Part shown: piece by piece, positions 10,936 to 18,334 of the stretch | Layout: each line of letters begins with the position of its first letter | Numbering within the stretch: position 1 is the stretch's first letter | Assembly (NCBI RefSeq): GCF_900112365.1 | Contig: NZ_FOLQ01000010.1 | Span: forward strand, 62,001 to 126,000 | Length of the DNA: 64,000 nucleotides | Reading direction: 5' to 3' | Source: Spirosoma endophyticum | GTDB lineage: Bacteria > Bacteroidota > Bacteroidia > Cytophagales > Spirosomataceae | Position numbers and translations under genes: made by a program | Notes under the pieces: model-generated | Told to the model about the DNA's origin: nothing | Seen by the model: the letters and a program-made list of their open reading frames with translations, nothing else | Databases searched by the model: none

Positions 10936-10959
10936 ATGTGGACGGGTGCCCGTCCACAT
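10936..10959. terminator. Hairpin after the aldo/keto reductase
   Basis: A perfect 11-bp stem (atgtggacggg / cccgtccacat, arms 10936-10946 and 10949-10959) begins right after the stop codon. It is GC-rich and would be stable, but no U-run follows, so it could be a repeat-type 3' end stabiliser as well as a terminator. Confidence 0.55.
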
Positions 10960-11021
10960 TACCGTTTGCAATTTTGGCCCCTTCTACCGTATTTTGTGCG
11001 TATAAATTAATTCTTCCAATA

Positions 11022-11405
11022 ATGAATTTTCCCGCAGAACTGAGCTATACAGAGGATCACGAATGGATTCGAATAGAAGATGATGGTACGGCCGTAGTGG
11101 GCATTACCGAATTTGCACAGAATGAACTGGGTGATATTATCTTCATAGATGTCAACACGGTTGGACAGTCGCTTGCAAAAGGTGATGTGTTTGGCGCTGT
11201 TGAGGCTGTAAAAACTGTGTCGGATTTGTTTTTGCCGATTGAAGGTGAAGTTCTTGAATTGAATCCAGCTATCGAAAAAAGCCCTGAGCTGCTGAATAGT
11301 GATCCATATGGGGATGGCTGGATTATCCGCCTGAAACCCGCAAGTGCGGTTGAGCAGGACGGCTTACTGACTGCCGATGCGTATCGGGATTTAGTAGGTG
11401 CCTGA
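11022..11405 (+). CDS. gcvH: Glycine cleavage system H protein
   Basis: A 127-residue lipoyl carrier of the glycine cleavage complex that shuttles the aminomethyl group between the P, T and L proteins. The lipoyl attachment site is K64 in [12 protein letters not shown], and the typical H-protein N-terminus (YTEDHEWI) and C-terminal segment are present, so it is full length. The ATG at 11022 is preferred: upstream in-frame sequence runs through the end of the aldo/keto reductase gene and the hairpin. No gcvP or gcvT is adjacent; Bacteroidota commonly keep gcvH separate, near sprA and vanZ. A strong intrinsic terminator follows the stop codon. Confidence 0.96.
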   Translation: MNFPAELSYTEDHEWIRIEDDGTAVVGITEFAQNELGDIIFIDVNTVGQSLAKGDVFGAVEAVKTVSDLFLPIEGEVLELNPAIEKSPELLNSDPYGDGWIIRLKPASAVEQDGLLTADAYRDLVGA

Positions 11406-11425
11406 TTGACTATATTTTAGACCAG

Positions 11426-11449
11426 AAGGCTCCGAGAGGGGCCTTTTTT
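11426..11449 (+). terminator. Intrinsic terminator of gcvH
   Basis: An 8-bp stem (aaggctcc / ggggcctt with one G-T pair) around the loop gaga at 11434-11437 is followed directly by a T-run (11444-11449). It lies 20 bp after the gcvH stop. Confidence 0.85.
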
Positions 11450-11477
11450 GTGAACCAGATTGCTCATTTATTGAGCC

Positions 11478-12845
11478 ATGCCACTGCCCATGCAATTCTT
11501 AATCCGTGCTGCCCGCGTTGTTGATCCTGCTTCTGCCTTCAATGGGCAAGTAGTTGATATGTTGATCGGAAACGGTCTTATTCAGCAAATCGGCGTAAAT
11601 CTGGAAACCAATGCAACAGTACAGGTAATCGAAGCCGATGAATTGCACGTATCGACGGGCTGGGTAGACATGCGCGTGTTGGCGCAGGACCCTGGTTACG
11701 AACACAAAGAAGACCTGACGAGCGTTTGTCAGGCGGCTGCGGCCGGGGGATTTACCGACATTGCCGTATTGCCCAATACGCAGCCTGTGGTTGATGCCAA
11801 AGGAACACTTGGCTACGTTCGGCGCATGGCTGAGGGGCAGGTGGTAAATGTTCACGTAATTGCCGCCGTAACAAAAAAAGCAGCAGGTGAAGACTTTACG
11901 GAGATGCTCGATCTACATCATGCCGGGGCCGTCGCGTTTTCAGATGGAACGCATCCCCTCCAGAATCCTGATTTGCTGCTGAAAACACTTCAGTATCTGC
12001 AACCTGTCAATGGACTCTTGATGAATCGTCCCGAAGAGCAGTTGCTTACGAGTTTCGGACAGATGCACGAAGGTGTTCAGAGTACGTTGCTTGGCCTGAA
12101 GGGAATGCCCGCCTTAGCCGAAGAGCTTATGGTTGAACGCGATCTACGCTTGCTGGATTATGTTTTGGGCGTGGAGCATGGGGCGTGGAGCATGGAGTCA
12201 GAAGCTAAATCGAATCTGGAGCCTCTAAGCCCCAACCCCCATGCTCCAAGCTCCACGCCACCTGTGCTGCACTTTTCCACTATCTCGACGGCTCGTTCAG
12301 TTGAGCTGATTCGGCAGGCGAAGGCGCAGGGAATGCCCGTCAGTTGCGACGTAGCGGCTCACCAGTTAGTTTTTGATGATTCGGCTTTGGCTGGATTTGA
12401 TACCAATCTGAAAGTAAATCCGCCGTTCCGGTCTCCGGCCGACGTAGCGGCTCTCTGGGCAGGGCTGGCCGATGGCACTATTGATGCCATCGTATCGGAT
12501 CATTCACCTCAGGATGCGGAAAGCAAAAACCTGGAGTTCGATCAGGCCGAATTTGGGGTGATTGGCCTGGAAACTGTATTTGCTGCGGTCATGACCCATA
12601 ATCAGGACTTACCGCTGACGCAGGTAATCGAAAAACTCACCAGCAGACCCCGGCAAATTCTACGACTGTTGCCGGTACATATTGCCGAGGGACAACCCGC
12701 TAACCTGACGCTCTTCGACCCAACCGCTACGTGGACTTACGAGCATACGCTATCGAAATCGAAGAATTCGCCGTTTCTGGGCCAGAGGCTTACGGGCCGC
12801 GTTATTGGGACCGTACATCACGGTCATTTTAATAAATCTGTATGA
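11478..12845 (+). CDS. Dihydroorotase-like protein lacking the metal-binding HxH (PyrX/degenerate type)
   Basis: A 455-residue amidohydrolase of the dihydroorotase family: the (A/S)FSDG block, GMPALAEELMVERD, STARSVELI, KVNPPFRSPADV and IDAIVSDHSP are all recognisable. The zinc ligands are not intact: the usual DxHxH reads D64-M-R66-V-L68, the histidine before ISTA is a threonine (FSTISTA) and the final SDHAPH reads SDHSPQ. Known non-catalytic homologues (PyrX/PyrC') scaffold aspartate transcarbamoylase, and Bacteroidota carry a conserved class like this one, so a structural or altered role is likely. Residues about 231-261 come from an inverted-repeat insertion (12168-12259). ATG 11478 or 11490 may be used. 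The 3' end overlaps the next gene by 4 bp (ATGA), which implies co-translation. Confidence 0.85.
   Translation: MPLPMQFLIRAARVVDPASAFNGQVVDMLIGNGLIQQIGVNLETNATVQVIEADELHVSTGWVDMRVLAQDPGYEHKEDLTSVCQAAAAGGFTDIAVLPNTQPVVDAKGTLGYVRRMAEGQVVNVHVIAAVTKKAAGEDFTEMLDLHHAGAVAFSDGTHPLQNPDLLLKTLQYLQPVNGLLMNRPEEQLLTSFGQMHEGVQSTLLGLKGMPALAEELMVERDLRLLDYVLGVEHGAWSMESEAKSNLEPLSPNPHAPSSTPPVLHFSTISTARSVELIRQAKAQGMPVSCDVAAHQLVFDDSALAGFDTNLKVNPPFRSPADVAALWAGLADGTIDAIVSDHSPQDAESKNLEFDQAEFGVIGLETVFAAVMTHNQDLPLTQVIEKLTSRPRQILRLLPVHIAEGQPANLTLFDPTATWTYEHTLSKSKNSPFLGQRLTGRVIGTVHHGHFNKSV
12168..12259. repeat. In-frame inverted-repeat insertion inside the dihydroorotase-like gene
   Basis: About 92 bp. On the left, the unit ggcgtggagcatgg occurs twice in tandem (from 12168 and from 12182). 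On the right, 12236-12259 contains the reverse complement of the same words, ending ctccacgcc. The element encodes about 31 low-complexity residues between LDYVLG and VLHFSTIST, where family members run straight on. It keeps the reading frame. Confidence 0.75.
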
Positions 12846-13393
12846 AAAGTATTCTTTCTTACTTCGGAAATCCGTTGCTGAAAATTCCGCTTCTGGCTGG
12901 GTTGGCAACGGGGGTTCTGTGTTTCCTGTATTTTCTGGGGTTGTATGCCGCTGGCGTCCCTGCCTTGGGTAATATCCGTGTGCTCGACTACGGCATTCAT
13001 ATTATCGTGATGGTAGGAACGGTCTGGTACTACCGGAAATACATTGGTCATGGTCGGCTGCATTTGTGGGAAGGCCTGACCATTGGGTACGTACTCAACA
13101 CCATAGCCGCTTTGGTGACGGGCTGGCTTATTTATTTATTTGTAACGCAGATTGATCCGGGCGTCTTTGCAGAGTACGTAGTGAATTCTAAAAAACTGCT
13201 GCTGGAGGGCAAAAAACAGATCACGGATCAGTTTGGCCCGGAAACGTTCGCCAAGCAATGGGATAAAGTCATTACTATGAAACCATCGGTACTACTGCCC
13301 GATGAACTGACGAAGAAAACAGCCTTAGCGGTACTGCCCGTGCTCATTATCTCGCTTATCTTCCGAAAACAGGATTATAGCGTATTGGAATAA
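12842..13393 (+). CDS. DUF4199 membrane protein (first copy)
   Basis: A 183-residue protein with the layout of DUF4199 proteins, which are small membrane proteins of unknown function found mainly in Bacteroidota. Hydrophobic segments lie near residues 15-38, 45-62, 80-103 and 153-172; the stretch between the third and fourth is charged (KKLLLEGKKQITDQFG). Its ATG overlaps the stop codon of the dihydroorotase-like gene (ATGA), so the two are probably translated together. A second DUF4199 gene follows after 28 bp, which suggests a functional pair. No catalytic motif is visible. Confidence 0.8.
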   Translation: MKSILSYFGNPLLKIPLLAGLATGVLCFLYFLGLYAAGVPALGNIRVLDYGIHIIVMVGTVWYYRKYIGHGRLHLWEGLTIGYVLNTIAALVTGWLIYLFVTQIDPGVFAEYVVNSKKLLLEGKKQITDQFGPETFAKQWDKVITMKPSVLLPDELTKKTALAVLPVLIISLIFRKQDYSVLE

Positions 13394-13421
13394 ACGTATC
13401 ATTGGATTACAGATCACAATC

Positions 13422-13958
13422 ATGAATGAACAGCCTTCTGCTGCACGTATTGCTTTAAAATGGGGTTTCCTGACGGCGCTGGTCGAATTGTTGGTAACAT
13501 CAATCCGGTACGCGCTAAATCAATACGTAAATTTCCTGTTTCCTGTCCTTACCGTCCTCATCCTTGCGGCTGGCACTGTGTTGGCTATGCGGGAGTTTCG
13601 TCAACAAAATAAGGGCTGGATGACGTACGGAGAAAGTATTAGCCTGACGTTGCTACTGTTTGCCATCATTGGCATCATGGATTCTACCTATCAACAAGTC
13701 TATCAGACCTATATTGATCCGGCGTATACAGAAAAAACGCTCAGCCAGACCCGGGATATGATGGAGCGGTTCGGGGCTAAAGATGAGCAATTGGAGCAAT
13801 TTGATGAGCAGGTTGAGGACGCTGGAAATAAGCCAAAGAAAGGCATGGCAGGCATATCGTTCATTGGGAGTATTTTGTTTTGGGTGTTTGGCGGATTCCT
13901 GATGTCACTGATTGTTGGCGCATTTATGCGAAAGACCAAAACCAATCCGTTTGAGTAG
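13422..13958 (+). CDS. DUF4199 membrane protein (second copy)
   Basis: A 178-residue paralogue of the preceding gene with the same order: a short polar N-terminus, hydrophobic segments around 13-32, 38-56 and 70-88, a charged helical stretch (residues 100-137, with SQTRDMMERFGAKDEQLEQF) and a final membrane helix near 142-168. DUF4199 has no established function. It is in the same operon-like series as the dihydroorotase-like gene and probably gldF, with 28 bp upstream and 46 bp downstream. Tandem DUF4199 genes are common in Cytophagales; a heteromeric membrane complex is my inference. Confidence 0.8.
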   Translation: MNEQPSAARIALKWGFLTALVELLVTSIRYALNQYVNFLFPVLTVLILAAGTVLAMREFRQQNKGWMTYGESISLTLLLFAIIGIMDSTYQQVYQTYIDPAYTEKTLSQTRDMMERFGAKDEQLEQFDEQVEDAGNKPKKGMAGISFIGSILFWVFGGFLMSLIVGAFMRKTKTNPFE

Positions 13959-13971
13959 AAAAAAGTGTACA

Positions 13972-13992
13972 GGTTACGGTATACCGTAAACC
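13972..13992. repeat. Short palindrome before gldF
   Basis: An imperfect palindrome centred on ttacggtataccgtaa lies in the 46-bp gap between the second DUF4199 gene and gldF. Its words resemble the inverted repeat at 32374-32457 (cggttcacggtat), so it may be a degraded member of that repeat family. Confidence 0.4.
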
Positions 13993-14004
13993 CAAAACCG
14001 CACT

Positions 14005-14730
14005 ATGCTGGCCATTTTTCGCAAAGAAGTCAATCAGTTCTTTTCATCGCCTATTGCGTACATCATCATGGGCGTGTTCCTGACGGCTCTTGGATTGTTG
14101 CTCTGGGTGTTTCCCGACACGAGTCTGCTCGAAAACGGGTACGCCGACATGGGCACGTTCTTTAATCTGACGCCCTATGTCATGCTGTTTCTTGTACCCG
14201 CTATCACGATGCGCGCCATTGCCGATGAAGTTCGGTCGGGTACACTCGAATGGTTGTTGACGAAACCCGTTAGCCGGTGGGGCGTTGTGGTTGGGAAGTT
14301 TCTGGCGAGCTGGCTTTTAGTGGCCCTTACGTTACTACCAACCCTGCTGTACTACGTTTCACTTTATCAACTCGGTTCGCCTGCTGGCAATATTGATTCA
14401 GCGGGCGTATTTGGTTCATATATTGGGCTAATTTTGTTGTCAGGCGTGTTTGTGTCCGTTGGTTTGTGGGCGTCGTCACTCAACGATAATCAGGTAGTTG
14501 CTTTTGTGCTGGGCGTATTTTTCTGCTTTCTGCTTTACGCTGGGCTGAGTGCGCTGGCAGGCTTGTCGATTCTTGGTAGCGTAGCCTATTATCTGTCCTC
14601 ATTCGCGTTAGACGAACAATACCGGGCCTTGGGAAGGGGTGTAATTGACTCGCGCAACGTTGTTTACTTATTTAGCCTGATTATACTTTTTCTACTACTG
14701 ACAGCCAACCGACTGAAAGCTTCCAAATGA
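14005..14730 (+). CDS. gldF: Gliding motility-type ABC transporter permease GldF
   Basis: A 241-residue ABC-2 type permease with six predicted membrane segments. The N-terminus (MLAIFRKEVNQFFSSPIAY) and the block AITMRAIADEVRSGTLEWLL are characteristic of GldF, the permease that in Flavobacterium works with GldA (ATPase) and GldG (substrate-binding membrane protein). Their exact substrate is unresolved, and the transporter is also present in non-gliding Bacteroidota. Here gldG does not follow; the next gene is vanZ, overlapping by 4 bp (ATGA). GldG and GldA must be elsewhere if the transporter is complete. Placement about 4 kb from sprA fits a cell-envelope context but is not evidence of gliding. 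Confidence 0.85.
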   Translation: MLAIFRKEVNQFFSSPIAYIIMGVFLTALGLLLWVFPDTSLLENGYADMGTFFNLTPYVMLFLVPAITMRAIADEVRSGTLEWLLTKPVSRWGVVVGKFLASWLLVALTLLPTLLYYVSLYQLGSPAGNIDSAGVFGSYIGLILLSGVFVSVGLWASSLNDNQVVAFVLGVFFCFLLYAGLSALAGLSILGSVAYYLSSFALDEQYRALGRGVIDSRNVVYLFSLIILFLLLTANRLKASK

Positions 14731-15086
14731 GAATTAATCCAATACTGCTACGTGGGCTAGCCATCACCTGGACAATCATTATATTGATTGGCTGCCTGGC
14801 TCCCCACGATGAAATACCCGGCCCAATCATATCCTGGAACGATAAACTCATGCACGTAGCCATATTTGTGCCATTTTCCCTGCTGTGGATGATGACGGGT
14901 ATGAGACTACAAACTGCACTCATTATTGGAGTACTTTTTGGCGCCTTAATCGAAGGGCTTCAATACATATTACCCATCAACAGAAGTTGCGATTTTGAAG
15001 ATCTTGTTGCCGATTCTATTGGCACGCTGGTGGGAGTGGGGCTGGCTCTGGTCTGGTATCGGCTGTTTCCAAGGCAGGATTTTTAA
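14727..15086 (+). CDS. VanZ-family membrane protein
   Basis: A 119-residue integral membrane protein with four hydrophobic segments (about 9-25, 44-60, 64-82 and 98-114). It contains the VanZ-family hallmarks: DKLMHVAIFVPFSLLW after the first helix, then a conserved acidic loop (IEGLQYILPINRSCDFEDL) before the last. VanZ was first seen in teicoplanin resistance clusters, but most members are housekeeping proteins of unknown role. The ATG overlaps the gldF stop codon, which implies co-translation. In many Bacteroidota a vanZ-family gene sits beside gcvH and sprA; here it stays within about 5 kb of both. Confidence 0.85.
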   Translation: MRINPILLRGLAITWTIIILIGCLAPHDEIPGPIISWNDKLMHVAIFVPFSLLWMMTGMRLQTALIIGVLFGALIEGLQYILPINRSCDFEDLVADSIGTLVGVGLALVWYRLFPRQDF

Positions 15087-15156
15087 ATTCTATTGGCTCA
15101 TCAGAAGGTGATTAAGGAAAAAATCACCAAATTAACCGCTCAAATCATTGATCATT

Positions 15157-16053
15157 ATGCATATTGGATTCATTGGCTTAGGAAAGATGGGGTTTAACCT
15201 CGTCAGTAACCTGGTAAAGCACGGTCATACCGTTGTTGGCTACGATATTAATGAGACGCTGGTCGAAGCTATTAAAACTGAAGGCGCCCAGGGAGTCAAT
15301 ACGCTACAGGACCTTTATAATGCGCTGCCCGAGAAACGGGTTTTGTGGCTAATGATACCGGCCGGGCCCCTGGTCGATAAAGTCATAGAACAACTGTTAA
15401 CCGTAATGCAAGCGGGCGACATTGTTATTGATGGTGGAAACTCGCATTATAAGGATTCGCTGCGTCGTCACGAATATTTGAAAGAGAAAGGTATCGGTTT
15501 CCTGGACTGCGGTACCAGTGGAGGCATCAGCGGGGCTTTGAACGGAGCCTGTACCATGGTTGGTGGCGACGCCGACGTAATTGAGCCCTTACATGGCGTG
15601 TTCAGAGATATTTCGGTTGAAGATGGGTATCTCTATACCGGTCCTGCGGGTAGTGGCCACTTCACCAAAATGGTACACAATGGAATCGAATACGGCATGA
15701 TGCAATCCATTGCCGAAGGGTTCGAGGTATTGGAAAAAAGTCAGTTCCCGCTCGACTTTGAAGCCGTTGCCAAAATGTGGAGTCACGGCTCCGTTATTCG
15801 GGGCTGGCTGATGGAACTGACCGAAAATGCCTTTAGTAAAGATCCTAAACTGGATGCGATTAAGGGCAAGATGTTCTCTTCCGGCGAAGGCAAATGGACG
15901 CTCGAAACAGCACTCGATCTGGGTGTTCCAACACCCGTAATGGCTCTGTCACTCATCATGCGCTACCGGTCGTTGCAAGATGATACGTTTACCGGAAAAG
16001 TAGTAGCAGCTTTACGGAACGAGTTCGGTGGGCACGCTGTCGAGAAAAAATAA
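15157..16053 (+). CDS. gnd: 6-phosphogluconate dehydrogenase, decarboxylating (short, YqeC/GntZ type)
   Basis: A 298-residue enzyme that oxidises and decarboxylates 6-phosphogluconate to ribulose 5-phosphate. The Rossmann motif GFIGLGKMG is at the N-terminus, followed by the substrate-binding IDGGNSHYKDS and GTSGGISGA and the catalytic block HFTKMVHNGIEYGMM with its lysine and N-H-N residues. At about 300 residues it belongs to the short class, usually NAD-preferring, rather than the 470-residue NADP enzyme. The ATG at 15157 gives MHIGFIGLG; a TTG at 15148 would add only three residues. The gene stands alone and is followed by a strong hairpin at 16121. Confidence 0.93.
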   Translation: MHIGFIGLGKMGFNLVSNLVKHGHTVVGYDINETLVEAIKTEGAQGVNTLQDLYNALPEKRVLWLMIPAGPLVDKVIEQLLTVMQAGDIVIDGGNSHYKDSLRRHEYLKEKGIGFLDCGTSGGISGALNGACTMVGGDADVIEPLHGVFRDISVEDGYLYTGPAGSGHFTKMVHNGIEYGMMQSIAEGFEVLEKSQFPLDFEAVAKMWSHGSVIRGWLMELTENAFSKDPKLDAIKGKMFSSGEGKWTLETALDLGVPTPVMALSLIMRYRSLQDDTFTGKVVAALRNEFGGHAVEKK

Positions 16054-16120
16054 ATTTCATCCTAAAAAATTATTACTCAATCCAATTGCCTTTTTTTTCG
16101 TTAGTATTATATACCGTAAG

Positions 16121-16175
16121 GTTCGGGCAGTTTCGATTGTCATTTATAGTACAATCGAAACTGCCCGAACTTATT
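16121..16175 (+). terminator. Perfect 20-bp stem terminator after gnd
   Basis: Arms gttcgggcagtttcgattgt (16121-16140) and its exact reverse complement (16151-16170) surround a 10-nt loop and are followed by ttatttt. The stem ends 35 bp before the desaturase start, which argues against any longer N-terminus for that gene. Confidence 0.85.
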
Positions 16176-16204
16176 TTAAACTTATAGAACCACTGTACGC
16201 ATAC

Positions 16205-17287
16205 ATGAAGGTACTGAGCGCCATCAGCGACCCCGTTTTCACAGGGCGTGAGTATAATCGGTTTGACCGATTTTTCCTCCAATACATCAAAGACGAACGA
16301 GATCTACCCTTTATTTATCTTACCATTCGGATTAGCCTTATTTTAATTCCGCTTAGTGTTTTATTGTTTATGCCCTTTCTGACGGGCTGGGCCTGGTGGG
16401 TAGTGGCTGTGGTTCATTTTGGCTTTAGCAATTTCGGTATTAAAGGTCCATTTGGCTTAATGCTTCACTGCACCAGTCACCGGCAGTTCTTCAAGTCTGA
16501 ATATGGCTGGATGAACAACTACCTGCCCTGGATACTGGCTCCCCTTTTTGGGCACACCCCCGAAACCTACTACAGTCACCACATTGGCATGCACCATCCC
16601 GAGAACAATCTCGAAGATGATGACAGCAGTACCATGACGTATCAACGGGATAGCGTTCGAAGCTTTATCGCTTATTTTGGACGTTTTTTTGTCGTAGGTG
16701 TTCGTAATCTGTTGGGTTATCTCCGGAAGAAGAACCGGTCTAAATTAGCCACTCGTGCCTTTGCCGGTGAAATGATATTCGGCGTCGTTTGCATAGCACT
16801 TTGTTTTGTGAGCTGGCCTGCGGTAATCGCCGTCTTCGTATTCCCGCTCTTTATTTACCGCTTGATTGCTATGGTGGGGAATTGGACACAACACTCGTTC
16901 GTAGATGGTGAAGACCCCGGTAATGCCTATAAAAATAGCCTTACGTGCATCAATGTGAACTATAACAAAAAGTGCTGGAATGATGGCTACCACATTAGCC
17001 ACCACGTTCGGCCTGGTATGCACTGGAGTGAACACCCCACGTTTTTCCTAAAAACGATCGATAAATACGCTCAAAACCAAGCCATTGTTTTTGATGGCCT
17101 GGACTTTGGAAACGTTTTCTTCCTGCTGATGCGCGGCCGATATGATATACTGGCCCAGCACATGGTTAATATCAATGGTACGTTTGCCAATGATGAAGAA
17201 GCGATTGCTTTATTACGTCGGCGTACGAAACGGATTCCGTTCCGTACTGAAAGTTTGACGATGGCCAACGTAGCAGTCGCTGCCTGA
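16205..17287 (+). CDS. Membrane fatty acid desaturase
   Basis: A 360-residue integral-membrane di-iron desaturase that would introduce a double bond into acyl chains. The three histidine boxes are present: HCTSH (88-92), HHIGMHH (125-131) and HISHH (263-267), with an extra WNxTQH-like His at 230. Membrane segments lie near residues 40-58, 62-78, 105-117 and 190-225. ATG 16205 is chosen because the in-frame sequence upstream is the gnd terminator hairpin; a start at 16028 would overlap gnd and run through it. Electron donor and position specificity cannot be deduced. It is followed by a bidirectional terminator shared with the convergent nuclease gene. Confidence 0.88.
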   Translation: MKVLSAISDPVFTGREYNRFDRFFLQYIKDERDLPFIYLTIRISLILIPLSVLLFMPFLTGWAWWVVAVVHFGFSNFGIKGPFGLMLHCTSHRQFFKSEYGWMNNYLPWILAPLFGHTPETYYSHHIGMHHPENNLEDDDSSTMTYQRDSVRSFIAYFGRFFVVGVRNLLGYLRKKNRSKLATRAFAGEMIFGVVCIALCFVSWPAVIAVFVFPLFIYRLIAMVGNWTQHSFVDGEDPGNAYKNSLTCINVNYNKKCWNDGYHISHHVRPGMHWSEHPTFFLKTIDKYAQNQAIVFDGLDFGNVFFLLMRGRYDILAQHMVNINGTFANDEEAIALLRRRTKRIPFRTESLTMANVAVAA

Positions 17288-17302
17288 TCAGTGCCATATA
17301 TA

Positions 17303-17349
17303 ATTCTGTAGATTCTTTAATAGACTATTCTCTAAAGAATCTACAGAAT
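17303..17349. terminator. Bidirectional terminator between desaturase and nuclease genes
   Basis: A perfect 17-bp inverted repeat, attctgtagattcttta at 17303-17319 and its complement at 17333-17349, with a 13-nt loop. It fills the gap between two convergent genes. Confidence 0.85.
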
Positions 17350-17357
17350 CAGCTAGT

Positions 17358-18209
17358 CTAGCTATTCCCGCCGTCGATTCGCATTTCAATGATACGCTGG
17401 ATGTCGACGGGCACATTCGAGAGAAAATCATAGCCCGTCAGGGTTTCCAATGCATCGACGCTGGTTACGTAAGCTTTCCAGGGTTTATCCGCAGCCGATT
17501 GATCGTTAGGAATATTTACGGCAATAATTCGGGTATTGGACGTAAGTTGAAAAGAATCATCAGAACCAACAGGAACGACGATCAGTATTTTCCAGAGCGT
17601 TGCCGGAACGGTCAACTTGCCATTAGCCAGGGACGTAGCATAGCCGTTTTGCCCAGTGCCTCCCGTTCCACTTGTGCCCGCGACAATGTAAACGTCATTA
17701 CCACCGCCCATCAATTGCCGTTCGTAATCTTCCAGGCTTTTCCATACTTCCCGATTATGACGAGGGGCCTGCGGAACTATGTTAGTTAGAATAAACGTAG
17801 CGGCATTGTCTTCGGGCGTATTGTCGCGGTCGTCGGAGGGGCAGAGGTGTCCCCGGTCAAAGCCCGTGTTCGTGTAATCGGACGTGCGGACGGCATACCA
17901 GCCAGTCGGTAACGTAGCGTCAGGCCGAAACTCATTGGTCCGTTTTGCATCACCTTTCCAGGCCGTACTCAAGCGCCAGCTGACCCAGTTCGCAATTCCC
18001 CGACTGCGATTGTACGACACAACGTATTGAGGCTTTGTCAGCAGGTAATTATCAGGATTATCGGTCGATGCACCACTCGGATTACCAAGGGCGAGATTAT
18101 CCGTGCGGTGTAGGGAAGCGGGCGCTATGACTGGGCGTACAGTTCGGCACCCATCCAGTAAGAGCCCCAAGGTAACGGCTAAGAGGATTGTTTTCAGTTG
18201 ATACATCAT
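17358..18209 (-). CDS. Secreted DNA/RNA non-specific endonuclease (lipoprotein)
   Basis: A 283-residue beta-beta-alpha-metal nuclease of the NUC1/EndA type. The catalytic motif DRGHLCPS is present, with the Mg-binding asparagine in the following block (LTNIVPQ), and a typical core (YVVSYNRSRGIANWVSW). The N-terminus MMYQLKTILLAVTLGLLLDGC is a lipoprotein signal peptide, so the enzyme should be exported and lipid-anchored. ATG 18209 is preferred because it starts the signal peptide; 18230 would add seven residues. Likely roles are scavenging nucleic acids or degrading extracellular DNA. It is monocistronic and convergent with the desaturase gene. Confidence 0.9.
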   Translation of the reverse strand: MMYQLKTILLAVTLGLLLDGCRTVRPVIAPASLHRTDNLALGNPSGASTDNPDNYLLTKPQYVVSYNRSRGIANWVSWRLSTAWKGDAKRTNEFRPDATLPTGWYAVRTSDYTNTGFDRGHLCPSDDRDNTPEDNAATFILTNIVPQAPRHNREVWKSLEDYERQLMGGGNDVYIVAGTSGTGGTGQNGYATSLANGKLTVPATLWKILIVVPVGSDDSFQLTSNTRIIAVNIPNDQSAADKPWKAYVTSVDALETLTGYDFLSNVPVDIQRIIEMRIDGGNS

Positions 18210-18334
18210 ATTGATTGATTTTGCTAACATTCTTGCAGAACTTTACATGTCTATAAATGTAATGAAACTCTACTTAGCCTATTAGAACTAAGTGGAAAGA
18301 TAAATTGCCCTGAAACAGACGTATAATTGCTATC

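Noticed and set aside
10878-11021. N-terminal extension of GcvH through the hairpin
   Set aside because: It would overlap the aldo/keto reductase end and has no family match; the canonical H protein starts at 11022.
16028-16204. 59-residue N-terminal extension of the desaturase
   Set aside because: It would overlap gnd and translate both arms of the gnd terminator.
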